NCBI GenBank assembly: GCA_963971425.1
Contig: OZ020525.1
Coordinates: 17,552,187-17,616,186, forward strand
DNA length: 64,000 nucleotides
Source of the DNA: Bryoerythrophyllum caledonicum
Taxonomy: Eukaryota; Streptophyta; Bryopsida; Pottiales; Pottiaceae
Direction of reading: 5' to 3'
Part shown: in pieces, positions 35,002 through 47,648 of the stretch
Position numbering within the stretch: the first letter of the stretch is position 1
How the letters are laid out: each line of letters opens with the position of its first letter
The notes under the pieces: generated by a model
Told to the model about the DNA's origin: nothing
Databases searched by the model: none
What the model saw: the letters and a program-made list of their open reading frames with translations, nothing else
Position numbers and translations under genes: made by a program

Positions 35002-36814
35002 TTAGCCAAATAAATTGGGTTTCAACTCATTCAAAGAAAATGACATACAATCAACTCCCTTGATAATGACATCTTTTACAACCACCATTCTCTTCATAAT
35101 AGTCGGCTTGTTCAGGTTATTTATACGTTTCCACACTGAATCACTATTATGTAAAGAAAAATCGATTACCACAATAGATCGAGAATACTTACCAACATCA
35201 AATAAACGAAATACATACACTAGAACAAGTATATGTAGTACATCCTCAAGTTGCCATAAGAACTTAGCAACGTCAATGTCTCCTACTGTCAATGCCATAG
35301 AAGTGGTGTCTTGGAAAATATATAAGGCGTGGCTTATATCTATGTTGCCTTTTGCAATGACTTGATGGTTCTTGAAGATCCAACAAAGGGCACTATCAAA
35401 GATGACAATGTGTCCGGAGTTTGCAATTGAACCAACAAATAGAAGATTTTTCTTTATACTTGGGAGGTAACAAACATTATCCAATTTTATTTCACATCGA
35501 TTGGTGTGAATGGTGGAGGTGCTGGTTTCCTCAACAAAATGAGATTCACCTCCTACTTTCACAACACGATTGTAGCTAGAAGAGCTGGGTGGATGATCAA
35601 GTTTGTCAATGTCTAACACTACGTGCACAATTGCGTGGCCACTATCAACATACCACGGGTTGTGATCCATCTGATAATATGGATCATAGTAGTGGTAGCT
35701 AGGATCATACTCATCAAGCATTTCTGCAGAATTGACATATTCAGTACCTTGCTGGTTGTGTGGTGGCTGTCTGTAGCTGCACATGATGTGTCCTAGTTTG
35801 CCGCAGCCATAACAGATGGGCGACGGTGCGCCTATCTGTGTCGACTGGATTGCGAGTCCTTGCTGATATCTGCGTTCTCTTGGTTGCTATCCGTATGCTC
35901 CTAGTGTTGCTGAATGATACCCTCCTGTCCAGAATGGTGGTCGGGGACCGAACGGCGCCCTCCCTCCAATCCATCTGCCGTTGGCTCGTCCCGGTTGTCC
36001 TCGCCTGTAGGAGGGGGCGAGTGCTTCGTCGTCTCCATGAGCTGATCTTGGCTAATCAGTCTTGTCTGCTCCGCCCTGAGTTTGGTGCAGAGCTTCTGAA
36101 GGTCAATGTCGTCTCTGTGTTCCACAAGTTCAATGTATTGTGCTGTCATACGAGCGCGGCAATCCATTGAGTATGATTTGATTCAGGTGTTTGTCGTCCA
36201 TTTTCTGGCCCATAATGATCAAACGGTTGCGTAATTCTCTGGCTTTCTTCACGTACTTGTCCACAAATCCGCCTTCTGTCATCTTGAGTGTTGCAATCAA
36301 GCCCATCAGGTTTAGCACTTGGGTCATGTCACCTGTTGAATACTGTTCCTTCAACACTACCCACACTTTCGCTGGATATGTGAGATCTACAATGGTGTCA
36401 ACAAGTCGTCAGCAACAGACATCGGAATTACTTTACAAGCTAGATCTTTCCTTCTCCAGAACTGCACTTTGATCAATCTTGACTGGGAAGCTTGCTGGAT
36501 TTGTCTCCTCTTTGGTGATGGTCCACATCCCCTCGCCTCTGAGGATGATCTGCATCTTGGGACTCCAAATGTAGTAGTTCTTGTCGCCTCGTAACTTGTC
36601 TTCTCTCTTTCTCGGCAAAAGTTTCTGCCATCCTTCTCTCCCGAAATACTAACTGCGGGACTTCTCTCAATTCCTCTCGATCTCCTGCAACTCTAGCTGC
36701 ATCATAATCTCCTTGCTCTCTCCAGGTTTTACCTCACCCAGTTTCGGTGGCATTGCCGTCCATTCCCCTCTTTCTCAATACGTCAGTTCTAAAAACCCAT
36801 GCGCTCTGATACCA
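35002..36814 (-). mobile_element. Old Copia element fragment A, unit 2 (broken)
   Basis: This is the duplicate of the fragment at 21655-23460, with gag-type and protease / pre-integrase remains on the minus strand and the same primer-binding-site-like end at 36814. It is broken in several places. The two copies are very similar to each other, since they come from the segment duplication rather than from separate insertions. Confidence 0.8.
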
Positions 36815-37204
36815 TGTTGAAACTAAGACTAAAAGAAAAACTCTAGAGTTGGGCAAGTGCGCTCACAGATCAAAGGACACGAAGGTGTCAATATACACAG
36901 GAGCTATCAAGGTTGACAGACATGACGAATGAGAACAAAGCAGGATGAATGAGTCTAGTGCAGATGAACTTCAACAAGGTTGACTGTCAACAAGGTCGAG
37001 AGCAGATGAATGTCAACAACAGTTTCAATCATTCTTCGAGTGATGCCTACTCCGACTCATCTCTCTCTTCTGATTCTGTATGAATAGCTGAGTGGGGGGC
37101 GAGCGAGCATATGATTGACAAACGGTTATGGTTCACGGATTTTAAGGAGCTCCCTCAGTTTTGCTGGTCTGTAGCTACAGCAAAGCTGCAAATGATCATC
37201 AACT

Positions 37205-40200
37205 TTGAGTGAGAGGCACTGGTGATGTCATTGTTCACTCAACTGTGAATAGTGTTACCTCTTCCCTGCAATTCAAGAATGTGCTGTATGTTCTGGAGTT
37301 GCGGCGGAACCTGATCTCAGTGTCTCAACTTACTGCAAATAAGGTAGCCATAGTTCTTATCAGGGATGACTGCAAACGTTATTCTGACCATGGCTATGGC
37401 GAGCTCATTATGACAGGATCAAAGTGTGATATCCTTTGGCACCTTCACATCAGCCCTCAGTAGTGCTCAATATCTCACTGCTACAACATGGGATGATTCC
37501 AACCGACTGAGCAAGGAAACCATTCTTCTCCAACGATGGCATGAGAGGCTCGGGCATGTGCCTTTTGACACTATGCGTCGCATGGCTACTCAAGACATGG
37601 TTACTGGCATTGCTCCGTTATCGAAAGCAACTGCTCCAATGTGTCGTGGCTGTGCCTATGGCAAGAGCCAGTGTGTCCCTTTCCCGAAGCGCCATGGAGA
37701 TCGTTAGTGTGCACGAAGATCTGCTGAAATTTTCCACACTGTTGTATCCGGACCAATGCAGATTGGATCCATTACTGGTTATCGGTTTTTAGTCACCTTC
37801 AAGGAAGGCTATCGCAGCTTCAGAATTGTTTACTTTCGATATCACAAGAATGACGTCTTTGCATGCTTTCTCAAGCTTGTAAAGTATGCGACCAATACCA
37901 CTGGTTGCAAGCTACGTCGACTTCGTAGCAACAATGGTACAGAATACCTATCGGGAGGTTTTCAAAAGTATTTGGAGGATGAAGGGATTCGCAATGATCT
38001 CACCTGAACAAAACCCTGTTGCTGAGAGAGACAACATGACGATTATGGTGTGCCCTCGCAGCATGTTACATCACCGATAGGTTCCTCTTCAATTCTGGGC
38101 TGAAGCGGTTAATACTGCTGTCTATGTTCTCAATCGAGTTGCCACCAAAGGAATTCATGGCCGGACACCTTGTCACCTGTGGTCACGTGATATCCCAGAT
38201 GTCTCTCACTTTTGAGAGTTTGGTTGTCCGGCATACCGCATATGCCCATGTTCCGAAGCAAACTCGAAGAAAGTTGGATCGCAAGGCTTACGAGTGCATG
38301 TTCCTTAGATACTTTGCTACAAGCAAAGCATATCGCCACAGGAATCATGACAAATGAAACTGATCACTTGTCGTGAAGTTATCAAGTTTGATGAGGATGA
38401 TTTTTCTCTGCACTCTGATCCTCAGAATTTTATCTCATTAGATAACCTTTATCCTTCTATGCCTATCTTGACTGCACCAGCCTTAGCTTCTACATCTTCT
38501 ATTTCTAACACAGCTGTTTGTTCTACACATCCAATTGTTGATGTTCACCCTTCTAGTTCATCAGATCCCTTGGCTAGAATTCCTCTGCCCCATCGTACTG
38601 TGGAGGACACAAACTCTACTGGTTTCATTCCTACGCCAGTGACAATGCCAGTTCTGATGGCATCGATGGGAATCTCAGAGCCACACAACTCAGTGGGAGT
38701 GCGAGTGATAAACGAGGCAGTGGGAGCAATTCATCACCACCTGCTACAATGACACCTCCTCGACGCAGTGTTCGGCTTGCCAACCTAAATTCTTACTCAA
38801 TTGTTGATTCAGTTTCTATTTCAAGTTCCTTGGACTCAACTGATTCTTGTGATTCGGACAAAAAACCTGTTTATCGAGATCTCTCTCTGATCTTTATGCT
38901 TCAACATCAGCTTTGGTTGCTCGCTCACGACGTGCAAATCCTAGGATTGATATTTTACCTTCTGAGCCTAGGACCTATGTTGCTGCATTTAAATCTGATG
39001 CTGTAGATAGCTAGCGGCTTGCAATGGAAGAGGAGATCAATGCCCTTCATCCGAACACTACCAGCTGGATCTTAGCTGACCTCCCTCCAGGACCGAAAAC
39101 TGTGGCCAATAAATGGGTTTTCAAGGCTATATAATAGCTAGGCAGATATATAGGCAGATGGTACTGCGGACATGTACCAGGCACGTTTGCTTTTCAAAGG
39201 TTACTCACAATCCTATGGTCTTGATTACAAAGAGACTTATGCTCCCACAGCCAAGGCTGATAGCATCCGTTCTGTTCTTGCCATTGCTGCAACTGAAGAA
39301 AATTTGTGACATGATACAGTTCGGCATAAAAACGGCGTTCCTTCATGGTGACCTCGATGAAAATATTTTTATGGACTTATCAGAAGATGTTGATCTTCCT
39401 GATAGCACTGGCAAGGAATGCCATCTTTAGAAAAGCTTATATGGTCTCACACAGGCCAATTGCTAGTGGAATACCAAGTTCACAATGATTCTCAAACAAT
39501 ATGACTTGGTACAATTCTCAGGTGATCCGTGCGTCTTCTATTCGACCACTCAGCCTCTCATGGCTACATCGATCATTGAAGAGGATGGGCTCGGCATCTG
39601 TGTTAATGCTTCCCGGCTTCAGCACAAGATCAAGTATCTGAAAGACCACTTTGCGATCACGGTTAGAGTTGCCGATGTATGCATTGGATTATACATAACT
39701 CGTAACAGGTTCTCTCATACAATTTATGTGGACCAGATGCGCTTCATTGAGACCTTATTGGCTAAGTATGGCTACTCTGATGTAAATCCAACTTCCAAGC
39801 CTGCTGATCCAAATGTACGGCTTCAGACCACTTCCGCATGATCAACCTGCAGCCTCGACATTTCCATATTAGAGCTGTGTCGGGAGTCTTCTTAATCTCC
39901 GCACGTGATCTTGCCCCGACATCTCGTTGGCTGTTTCAACTGTATCACAGTACACAAGTTGCTACCCGGCCACACATTGCCCAGCAGTTGATCGCATTCT
40001 CAAGTACCTTCGTGGGACGACAACGTATGCGATGTGTTATGGCAGGTCGAAGATTCCACATCAACCCACTGTGTACGTAGAGTCCGCTGGCTACGCTGGA
40101 GATGTGGAGATTGCTAGAGCCGTAGCAGTGTAGTTATTCTCTTGAGTGGTGCTCCGGTCATCTGGTTAAGTCGAAAACAGAGGTGCGTTGCGACATCCAC

Positions 40201-40544
40201 CACAGAGGCAGAATAGATTGCTGCTTCGACGAGGAGCAAGGAAGTGAAATAGCTTTGACAGCTGATCTTGGTATGTTATCTCCTGGACCTTCACTCGTGT
40301 TTTATGATAATCAGGCCGCAATGCATCTTGTTTGCAACCCTGAGTACCATAAATGTCCTAAAAACACAGACATTTGTTACCATTGTATCTGAGAGCATCG
40401 AGACAAAGGAGTCATTGATGTGTCTTATGTCCCGACTGTTCAGCAAGTAGCTTATCTATTCACGAAACCATTACCGGGCTGAAAACTTGTTACCTTTCGC
40501 AATGCACTTCATGTTGTACAACTCAATGTATTGTAAGTGGGAGA
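37205..40544 (+). mobile_element. Old Copia element fragment B, unit 2 (broken)
   Basis: This is the duplicate of the fragment at 23851-26770, with pre-integrase, integrase, reverse transcriptase and RNase H remains in order. It is broken many times. It lacks the CACTA-type MITE and preserves more of the middle region than the unit 1 copy. Confidence 0.8.
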
Positions 40545-40862
40545 CTAAGTCTTATGGGTACGAGTACGAGTAGTACAATCCACACTATGAGTGGGAGTAT
40601 TGGTGGATATTAGGAGTATCGGTAGATGTTGGTAGATATAGCATAGTTGCAGTTTGACAGCTCACTCTTGTGATCACAACACATTGCTGGCCACTCGTAG
40701 ATCCAGCTTTGGTACATTTAGTGTAGGTGTATATTTGAGTTCAGATGAGGATGTAGCATATGGGTACAGTCACATACTGTATGTCGTGTCTTTCTTGTGA
40801 GGACGAGGACATAAGTGTTGTCGTGCACTTGCCTGTCACTTTGTCTGTTTGTGTGTTGCAGT

Positions 40863-41143
40863 TGTTGAGATAGCCTAAAATAGCCTAGCTACTCTTACTT
40901 AAACTCCCGGGTCCACTGTAGTTAGGCGGTATTTATGAGAACTACCTACCTAATTAGGGTAGGTAAGTAAACTTACCTACCTAATTATGGCAGTCTTGAT
41001 TACATCGCCCACTACTGAATTAGGTGGCTGATTGGCTATTAATGCCACCTAACCACCTCTTAAGTATATAAGAGCTGACCTCACCCGGTCAGAGCTCTCT
41101 TTCATGTGGACATGGTGGTGTTGTATATTGTCCTCTCCTAACA
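40863..41143 (+). repeat. Left LTR of the young Copia element
   Basis: 281 bp, TG...CA ends, same sequence by eye as 45750-46030. It contains a TATA-like box about 80 bp before its right end. Confidence 0.95.
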
Positions 41144-41334
41144 CGTTATCAGCACTGTATAGCTCATATTCCTAGAAAGCACAATTCGTTTCACTGTTCA
41201 TTTTTCTGACACACTCCGAATCTGCACTACAGTTGTTTAGACAGAAGACTTTATTACCAAGAGATTGAGCGGCCGGAGTGACGTCAGCTTTTTAGGAATC
41301 CCCCACTAGAGCCATAGGCACACACCACCTCGCG

Positions 41335-44300
41335 ATGGCGACGGTGATAAAACCAAGAGAGACACGAACCACCCCACTTTTCTTCGACCCACTTGAGGCA
41401 GACGGCTCGAATTACCTTAATTGGTACGTCGATATGAAGACCTACTTGAGCGCGGAGGAGCTGATCGTCACGCTGGAGGGAGAGCCCGAGGCGGAGATAC
41501 CAGCCACCTACAAGTGGCAGACGCTTCTCATCATCCGGCGACACATCGATGCGTCCCTGCGTCAACAATACATACAGGTTGAAGATCCGGCGGTACTCTG
41601 GTCAGCATTGGAAGCGCGCTTCAAGCATGAAGAAACGATTTTCCTCCCCCAAGCCCGCAGCGACTGGCTCAGTCTGCACGTACTGGATTTTCCGAATTTC
41701 ATCGCGTTCAACTCCGAACTACACCGCATCGTCGCGCAGCTTCGCCTCTGTGGCGACACGGTTACCGACGTCGACTTAATCGATAAGACCCTCTCAACTT
41801 TTCCCCCCGCATGTGCTATTCTAGCTCAGCAGTACCGTAACATGCGATTTACACAACATTCGGAGCTTATGTCATATTTGCTTTTAGTTGAAAAACAGCA
41901 GCAGATGCTCCTTAAAAACGCCGAGGCGCGACCTGCGAAGGAGGTTCACACAAGCGAAGTAAAGGAGAGCCGCAAGCAGCCCAACTCAACGACGCCGTCG
42001 AAGTCGACAAACCCCAGGCGAGAAACCCACAGCGCGGAGGCTCCCAGGCGACGATCCCGAGGCGATTGGCGCCCCCCACGTCGTGATCAACAGCAATCAG
42101 ACAAGAACCCGAGGTACACACATCGACCCGATAAGTCGACAAGTACATCAGGGAGTGGATCGCGAGGGTCATGTCACAAGTGTGGTCGTCCAGGGCACTT
42201 TCTTAAGGATTGTCGAGCGTCACAATATATCGTCGACATGTATAGAGAGTTAAAGTCCTTCAGGGAAGGAAAGAGAGAAACCCATACTCTCGATGCCCCC
42301 TCCCTTACGCTAAACGATGTCGACCCAGAAAACTATATGGTACAGTTTGGGTCACAACCTAGCAAAGCGAGAGTTGCTTTGTTAGACAGTGCGTCCACTC
42401 ACACCATTCTCCAAGACCCGGCGTTCTTTGAGTTCAAAACTAGGAACGAGCCGTGGCAAACTTGTGATATAATCACCATCGCAGGCAAGCGGACCTTTAA
42501 ATTCCGCGAGGGCCGGGCAAACATAGTCTTGCCCGGGGGAGCCCCCCTCACCTGCAAGAGGGCAATGTATGTCCCGGATGCCCCCCGGAGTCTGATCAGC
42601 TACCGGGATTTACGGGCCAATCAAATCCACGTTTCTACCGCGGTAGGAATTGATGATGAGGTCCTCGAGCTACGGCAAGGCGAGAGACTCCTTGCCACCG
42701 CATACGCGGGAGCCACCGGCCTATACGAGTTGCCCCTTGTTGGCGCTGTACCTAGCCCCGCTCGTAAGAGTGAGGAAGAGGATGGCGGACGTAGATCCCC
42801 ATGCCTACCCCTGAAAGGGGTGCCGATGTCCTTTTTGACAACCAGCACGAAGGCTGATGTTTGGCATCGCCGGCTGGGGCACCCTGGGACGACCATGATG
42901 AGAAAAATGGTCTTGACCTTAGTCGGTCACGACCTCTGCACACGGGACGCGGAGCGCGTAGAGGAGTGTGCGGCGTGTATACAAGGCAAGCTCATCCGCC
43001 AGCCGTCGCGATGGACGCTCCCGACAGAAATGCCCGCCCCGCTGCATCGGCTCCACGGTGACATATGTGGGCCGATCAACCCAAAATCAGGTCAGTTCCA
43101 GTACTTCTTTGTCTTGGTCGACGCATCGGGTAGACATGCTGAGGTTTCCCTGCTCACAACTCGTAACATGGTTTTTCCTAAAACCCTAGCTATGATTATC
43201 CGGTTTAGAACCCATTTTCCCGATAATCAGATTTGTTTTCTTAGGATGGACAACGCCTTAGAGTTCAAATCACAAGCTTTTGAGGATTTTTGCACCGCAA
43301 CTGGTATATCACTCACATATTCAGCCCCTTACGAGCACTCACAAAACGGACTAGCAGAAGCCTATATCAAAAAGATCCAACTGATCGTTAGGCCCCTCCT
43401 AATACACGCTAGCTTAGCACCTGAGTTCTGGGGTCACGCCGTCTTACACGCGGCCGTCCTGCTGCGCCTAAGACCCACACTATTACTCACACAGTCACCC
43501 CTCGAGATGGCGTCCGGTCGGACACCGAACGTAGCCCACCTCCGCACCTTTGGCTGCGAAGTGTGGATCCCAGCCCCCGAACCCCAACAGAAAACCATCA
43601 CCCCTCATAGAAATCGAGGGATTTACCTTGGTTATGATTCCCCCAGTGTTATTAGATATAAACTGATCAATAGAGATGATATTCACAAAGCTCGGTTCCA
43701 GAATTGTAAGTTCATAGAAACTAGATTCCCGAGTGCCCAAACCAAAACCAAACATAGCAATCTAAACTTTAGATCACCAGAAACCTTGACCCTGAATCCA
43801 GATCCTCGTACGGCGTTAACCGACTCAGAAGTTAGAAAGATTTTAAATCTCCAGAACCTCGCCGAGAAGATCCCAGATGGCTTCTACTCCGGTCCCCGGA
43901 TAGTTCGTAGCCCGGTCCCCGGATCAGGAAATCCCGCATCAGAACCCGTTAAGAAACGGAAACTAAACCATACACCCCGTTCCCGGGCACCTACAGTATT
44001 AAACACCGAACTAGAACAGCCCTGGGACGACGTAGAAATGTTTTTGTCAAGTCTTGCGACCCTGGACTCAGATCCCCTTACATTAAAACAGGCCCAAAAG
44101 AGTGACAAATGGCCCCAGTGGGAAAAAGCCATAGAAGCAGAATATAGTTCCCTTAGAAAACGAGGAGTTTTCGGACCACTAGTGACCAATCTGCTAGATA
44201 AACCAATTGGACACAAGCTAATATTTACACGCAAACGAAACGACCTAGGGGAAGTCATCAGATTTAAAGTAAGATTAGTCGCCCAGGGTTTCACCCAAAA

Positions 44301-45681
44301 ACCCGGCATAGACTTCGAACAAACTTACTCCCCCGTTATGGATAGTACATCCTTCCGCTACCTTCTAAGCTTAGCCGTCCAGCTTTCTTTAGAAACCCGC
44401 TTGCTCGACGTGGTGACAGCATACTTATACGGCGACCTAGACGCCGAAATCCATATCCAGCCCCCTCCCGGATTTCTCCCCGATCAGACCAAGCCTATCC
44501 CTGGAAAATATTCTGGTCTCAAGATCAGAAAGGCACTTTATGGCTTGAAACAAGCCGGCCGAGCTTGGTATCACCATCTCAAAACCTACCTACTGTCGCA
44601 GGGATTTACAAATGACCCCGCACTTCCGTGCATATTTGTCCTCAGAGACACGACGGGTTTTGTAATTCTTGCAGTTTATGTGGATGATTTAAATTCAATA
44701 GGCACCGTAGCGCTTAGCGCACGAGTTGAAAAGTTACTCACAGACAAATTTGAGATGAAAGTGCTAGGCCGTACTTCATTTTGTCTTGGCCTGCAAATTC
44801 AACACTATCCAGATGGAAGCATCCTTCTACATCAGCAGACCTACGTGAAGAAGCTTTTGCTGCTCTTCAACATGGCCGACGCCAACGCGCTGTCCGCCCC
44901 AATGATCGGGAAAAGTCGCACCGACGAGGACCCTTATCGGCCAGCAGAAGAGGAGGAAGAGGAAGTGGATCGGCCCAAGTATTTAGCAGTTGTTGGAGCG
45001 CTACTCTATTTGGCGACCAACACCAGACCCGATATCTCCTTCGCCGTCAGCGTGCTTGCTCGCCACAATCAAAAGCCAACCGATAGACACTGGCGAGGAG
45101 TTAAGCATCTCCTACGGTATCTGCGAGGGACGACAGACCTCGGCCTCCACTTCCACAAAACCAAGTCCAGCGCCATCACCGGCTATGCCGACGCCGGATT
45201 CAAGACGGATCCAGCCACGGGCAAATCTCAGACAGGCTACGTATTCATCAAGAACGGAGCGCCGATATCCTGGCGATCAACCAAACAGACGATCACGGCC
45301 ACATCAACCAACCACGCAGAGTTAGTCGCATTTCACGAAGCATCCTGCGAAGCGGTTTGGATCCGCACAATGCACTACACCATCTTCAAGATGAGCGGTA
45401 TTTCACACCAGGAGGAGCCGATCACTTTATTTGAAGACAATGCAGCTTGTATTGAACAGGTTTCTTCTGGATTTATTAAGGCCGACCGTGTCAAGCATAT
45501 CAGCCCTCATCTATTCAGTTACACACAAGATCTAATCGAAACACGGCAAATTCAAGCAAAGAAGATTGCTTCAGCAGAAAATATTGCGGACGTACTTACG
45601 AAGGCTCTACCCGCACATCAACACCGCAAGCTGATCAAAGCAGCTGGCATGCGGACCCTCACGGAGTTAGCAAGCGAATAA
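41335..45681 (+). CDS. Copia Gag-Pol polyprotein, 1448 aa, looks whole
   Basis: A single frame carries the parts in Copia order: Gag (about residues 1-270), a CCHC zinc knuckle (CHKCGRPGHFLKDC, about 281), an aspartic protease (LLDSAST), a pre-integrase / integrase region (WHRRLGH, then the catalytic core), reverse transcriptase (YVDDL near 1120) and RNase H at the C-terminus. Integrase before reverse transcriptase identifies Ty1/Copia rather than Gypsy. The frame is open from end to end. No envelope-like frame follows. Confidence 0.95.
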   Translation: MATVIKPRETRTTPLFFDPLEADGSNYLNWYVDMKTYLSAEELIVTLEGEPEAEIPATYKWQTLLIIRRHIDASLRQQYIQVEDPAVLWSALEARFKHEETIFLPQARSDWLSLHVLDFPNFIAFNSELHRIVAQLRLCGDTVTDVDLIDKTLSTFPPACAILAQQYRNMRFTQHSELMSYLLLVEKQQQMLLKNAEARPAKEVHTSEVKESRKQPNSTTPSKSTNPRRETHSAEAPRRRSRGDWRPPRRDQQQSDKNPRYTHRPDKSTSTSGSGSRGSCHKCGRPGHFLKDCRASQYIVDMYRELKSFREGKRETHTLDAPSLTLNDVDPENYMVQFGSQPSKARVALLDSASTHTILQDPAFFEFKTRNEPWQTCDIITIAGKRTFKFREGRANIVLPGGAPLTCKRAMYVPDAPRSLISYRDLRANQIHVSTAVGIDDEVLELRQGERLLATAYAGATGLYELPLVGAVPSPARKSEEEDGGRRSPCLPLKGVPMSFLTTSTKADVWHRRLGHPGTTMMRKMVLTLVGHDLCTRDAERVEECAACIQGKLIRQPSRWTLPTEMPAPLHRLHGDICGPINPKSGQFQYFFVLVDASGRHAEVSLLTTRNMVFPKTLAMIIRFRTHFPDNQICFLRMDNALEFKSQAFEDFCTATGISLTYSAPYEHSQNGLAEAYIKKIQLIVRPLLIHASLAPEFWGHAVLHAAVLLRLRPTLLLTQSPLEMASGRTPNVAHLRTFGCEVWIPAPEPQQKTITPHRNRGIYLGYDSPSVIRYKLINRDDIHKARFQNCKFIETRFPSAQTKTKHSNLNFRSPETLTLNPDPRTALTDSEVRKILNLQNLAEKIPDGFYSGPRIVRSPVPGSGNPASEPVKKRKLNHTPRSRAPTVLNTELEQPWDDVEMFLSSLATLDSDPLTLKQAQKSDKWPQWEKAIEAEYSSLRKRGVFGPLVTNLLDKPIGHKLIFTRKRNDLGEVIRFKVRLVAQGFTQKPGIDFEQTYSPVMDSTSFRYLLSLAVQLSLETRLLDVVTAYLYGDLDAEIHIQPPPGFLPDQTKPIPGKYSGLKIRKALYGLKQAGRAWYHHLKTYLLSQGFTNDPALPCIFVLRDTTGFVILAVYVDDLNSIGTVALSARVEKLLTDKFEMKVLGRTSFCLGLQIQHYPDGSILLHQQTYVKKLLLLFNMADANALSAPMIGKSRTDEDPYRPAEEEEEEVDRPKYLAVVGALLYLATNTRPDISFAVSVLARHNQKPTDRHWRGVKHLLRYLRGTTDLGLHFHKTKSSAITGYADAGFKTDPATGKSQTGYVFIKNGAPISWRSTKQTITATSTNHAELVAFHEASCEAVWIRTMHYTIFKMSGISHQEEPITLFEDNAACIEQVSSGFIKADRVKHISPHLFSYTQDLIETRQIQAKKIASAENIADVLTKALPAHQHRKLIKAAGMRTLTELASE

Positions 45682-45749
45682 AGATTTTACTCTTTTTCTG
45701 CATTTTTACCGCAGTTTTTTAACGAGAAAATCATTTATTCGAGGAGGAG

Positions 45750-46030
45750 TGTTGAGATAGCCTAAAATAGCCTAGCTACTCTTACTTAAACTCCCGGGTC
45801 CACTGTAGTTAGGCGGTATTTATGAGAACTACCTACCTAATTAGGGTAGGTAAGTAAACTTACCTACCTAATTATGGCAGTCTTGATTACATCGCCCACT
45901 ACTGAATTAGGTGGCTGATTGGCTATTAATGCCACCTAACCACCTCTTAAGTATATAAGAGCTGACCTCACCCGGTCAGAGCTCTCTTTCATGTGGACAT
46001 GGTGGTGTTGTATATTGTCCTCTCCTAACA
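45750..46030 (+). repeat. Right LTR of the young Copia element
   Basis: 281 bp, same length and sequence by eye as the left LTR, followed by the GCAGT target duplication. Confidence 0.95.
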
Positions 46031-46035
46031 GCAGT

Positions 46036-47020
46036 GATCTGTATAGAGACGAGACCAGAGCTTCCGTGGGGTGGCGTCTATAAGTTGATGGTACACATGA
46101 GCATGTGAGTGTGTAAGAGGGGAGTCTGGCACTTTTATAGTTCAATAGTTTAGCAAACTCACCGTAAACCGAAGCGTTGTCACCCAGAGGGACATACTCG
46201 GCTAGAGAAGGACTCTGCCAAGAATCTCCTCAAATGCTAACGGAGACCACTGTGATCTAGAGAAGGTCTAACCCTTTATTTTCTCTCTAATACACATCCC
46301 TGGTCAATCAGTATTACCCCTCAGAGCACTCACTCAAAGGGCTAACACAACATGCAGAAGACCAGGATATTTCCACTCAAAGCTAGCCTCACTGTTCTAA
46401 ACAGAGACGTATAGAGCCAAATTGGTTACCATATACTCACACACAGACAGAGGGAGGGGACTCACCTTCGAACCCCAAATCTCTGTAACCGCAAGCGGAG
46501 AAGACAGACAAAGAAGACAGACAAAGACGTCTAACCCTTCCTCTCTGTACGTGTGCCGCTAAGACCTCGATTGAACCATGATAAAACAACAAACCTACAG
46601 AAATCAGCAAACAGCAGCATCCAACAAGAAGCGTTATCACATTGAGACTAGTTCTCCGCACTCTCTACGAGCAGAGTAACGCTAACAAAATGACAGAGCA
46701 TGCATCGTAGCGCAGTTGAGTGATCTACAAAGTGTAGAACAATTTACAGGAAATGAACCTGAAACGTATGAGAGCTCTAGAGTGGAGGCGCTGGCTCTGG
46801 AGAGGACGCAGCAACTTCCTCTCTTGAAGTGGACTCGTTCCAACACGACGTACAAGGCGCGATGTGCTTGAGCACAGAACCGAAGGCGTTCTCGAACATT
46901 TAAGCAGAGGCTTAGTCGATCATGATGTTTAATGAGCCTTCTTGGCATGAATGACAGCTTCTTGTCATTGAAGTACACCAGATGTTGCGACAGGAAACTT
47001 GAATTCTTGAGTGCAGGGTT
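46036..47020. other. Duplicated non-coding segment, first part (unit 2)
   Basis: This continues unit 2 after the Copia insertion and is collinear with 27090-28040. No gene was seen. Confidence 0.5.
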
Positions 47021-47039
47021 TCAAATCCAAGATCGGGGA

Positions 47040-47648
47040 CGTTCGTCAAGAGATTTTGCCCACCGGAGGGCTGGGAAGCTGCCGGAGGGCACCACAGCAA
47101 TCCTGAAACTGTACGTGCACCTGAAACTTCACAGGAACCCACGCCAAGTGGCCTTTCCCAACTATACGTGCACCTGATACTTCTTGTGCATACATCCAAG
47201 CACGCGGTCTTTTTGAATTTGATAATTCTTGGTGGTTCACAAAAATACATGAACCAGGTCAGCAAGCATGATACTAGATTGGATGGCCAGTTACTAGAAC
47301 AAGTAGATATACCGGTTCAAATTACTACATAGATCGCGCGATTTACTATAGCATTTGCAAATTGAATAACGTTTTGGAGCTGCATGGGCCACCATATATG
47401 ATTATCCTGTTAGACTGCTATCTGATGAGAGGTGGGCTTCCATGATGAATAACAACGTATACCATGTCTTGGAACACTTACAATATGGCAATCAGGAGGA
47501 GAAGGAGATCTCGGTTCAGCGGACAGGGTTGGAGATGACGCAAGTGAACAACTGGTTTATCAACCGACGTAAGCGAAAATGGCATAGCAATCCCATAATT
47601 CCTACCGGGCAAGCGGTCGATCTGAAGGGCAAAGTGCGAAAGAGGTGA
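47040..47648 (+). pseudogene. KNOX homeobox relic, unit 2 (two pieces)
   Basis: Piece one (about 47064-47145) reads RRAGKLPEGTTAILK, like the ELK/homeodomain junction of class II KNOX proteins. Piece two (47496-47648), after an acceptor-like ATCAG, reads [20 protein letters not shown] then WHSNP, which is the third helix of a TALE homeodomain (usual text QINNWFINQRKRNWHSN). The invariant W-F-N-R pattern is kept. The stretch between the pieces and the text after RNP have drifted. The MEINOX domain is absent. This is a broken host-gene fragment, and unit 1 lacks piece two. Confidence 0.7.

Larger units (their letters stand above)
40863..46030 (+). mobile_element. Whole-looking, very young Ty1/Copia LTR retrotransposon, 5,168 bp
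   Basis: Two LTRs of 281 bp (40863-41143 and 45750-46030) start TGTTGAG and end CTAACA, and they look identical base for base by eye. The 5-bp target duplication GCAGT lies at 40858-40862 and 46031-46035. A primer-binding-site-like sequence follows the left LTR, and a purine tract (GAGGAGGAG) precedes the right one. One long reading frame fills the interior. The same site in unit 1 (near 27080) is empty, so insertion came after the duplication. Identical LTRs imply a very recent insertion. The LTR holds a TATA-like GTATATAAG and an internal inverted repeat of ACCTACCTAATTA type. Confidence 0.95.

Noticed and set aside
35015-35365. Plus-strand frames opposite Copia fragment A
   Set aside because: They are shadows of the minus-strand gag/protease remains and lack any protein pattern.
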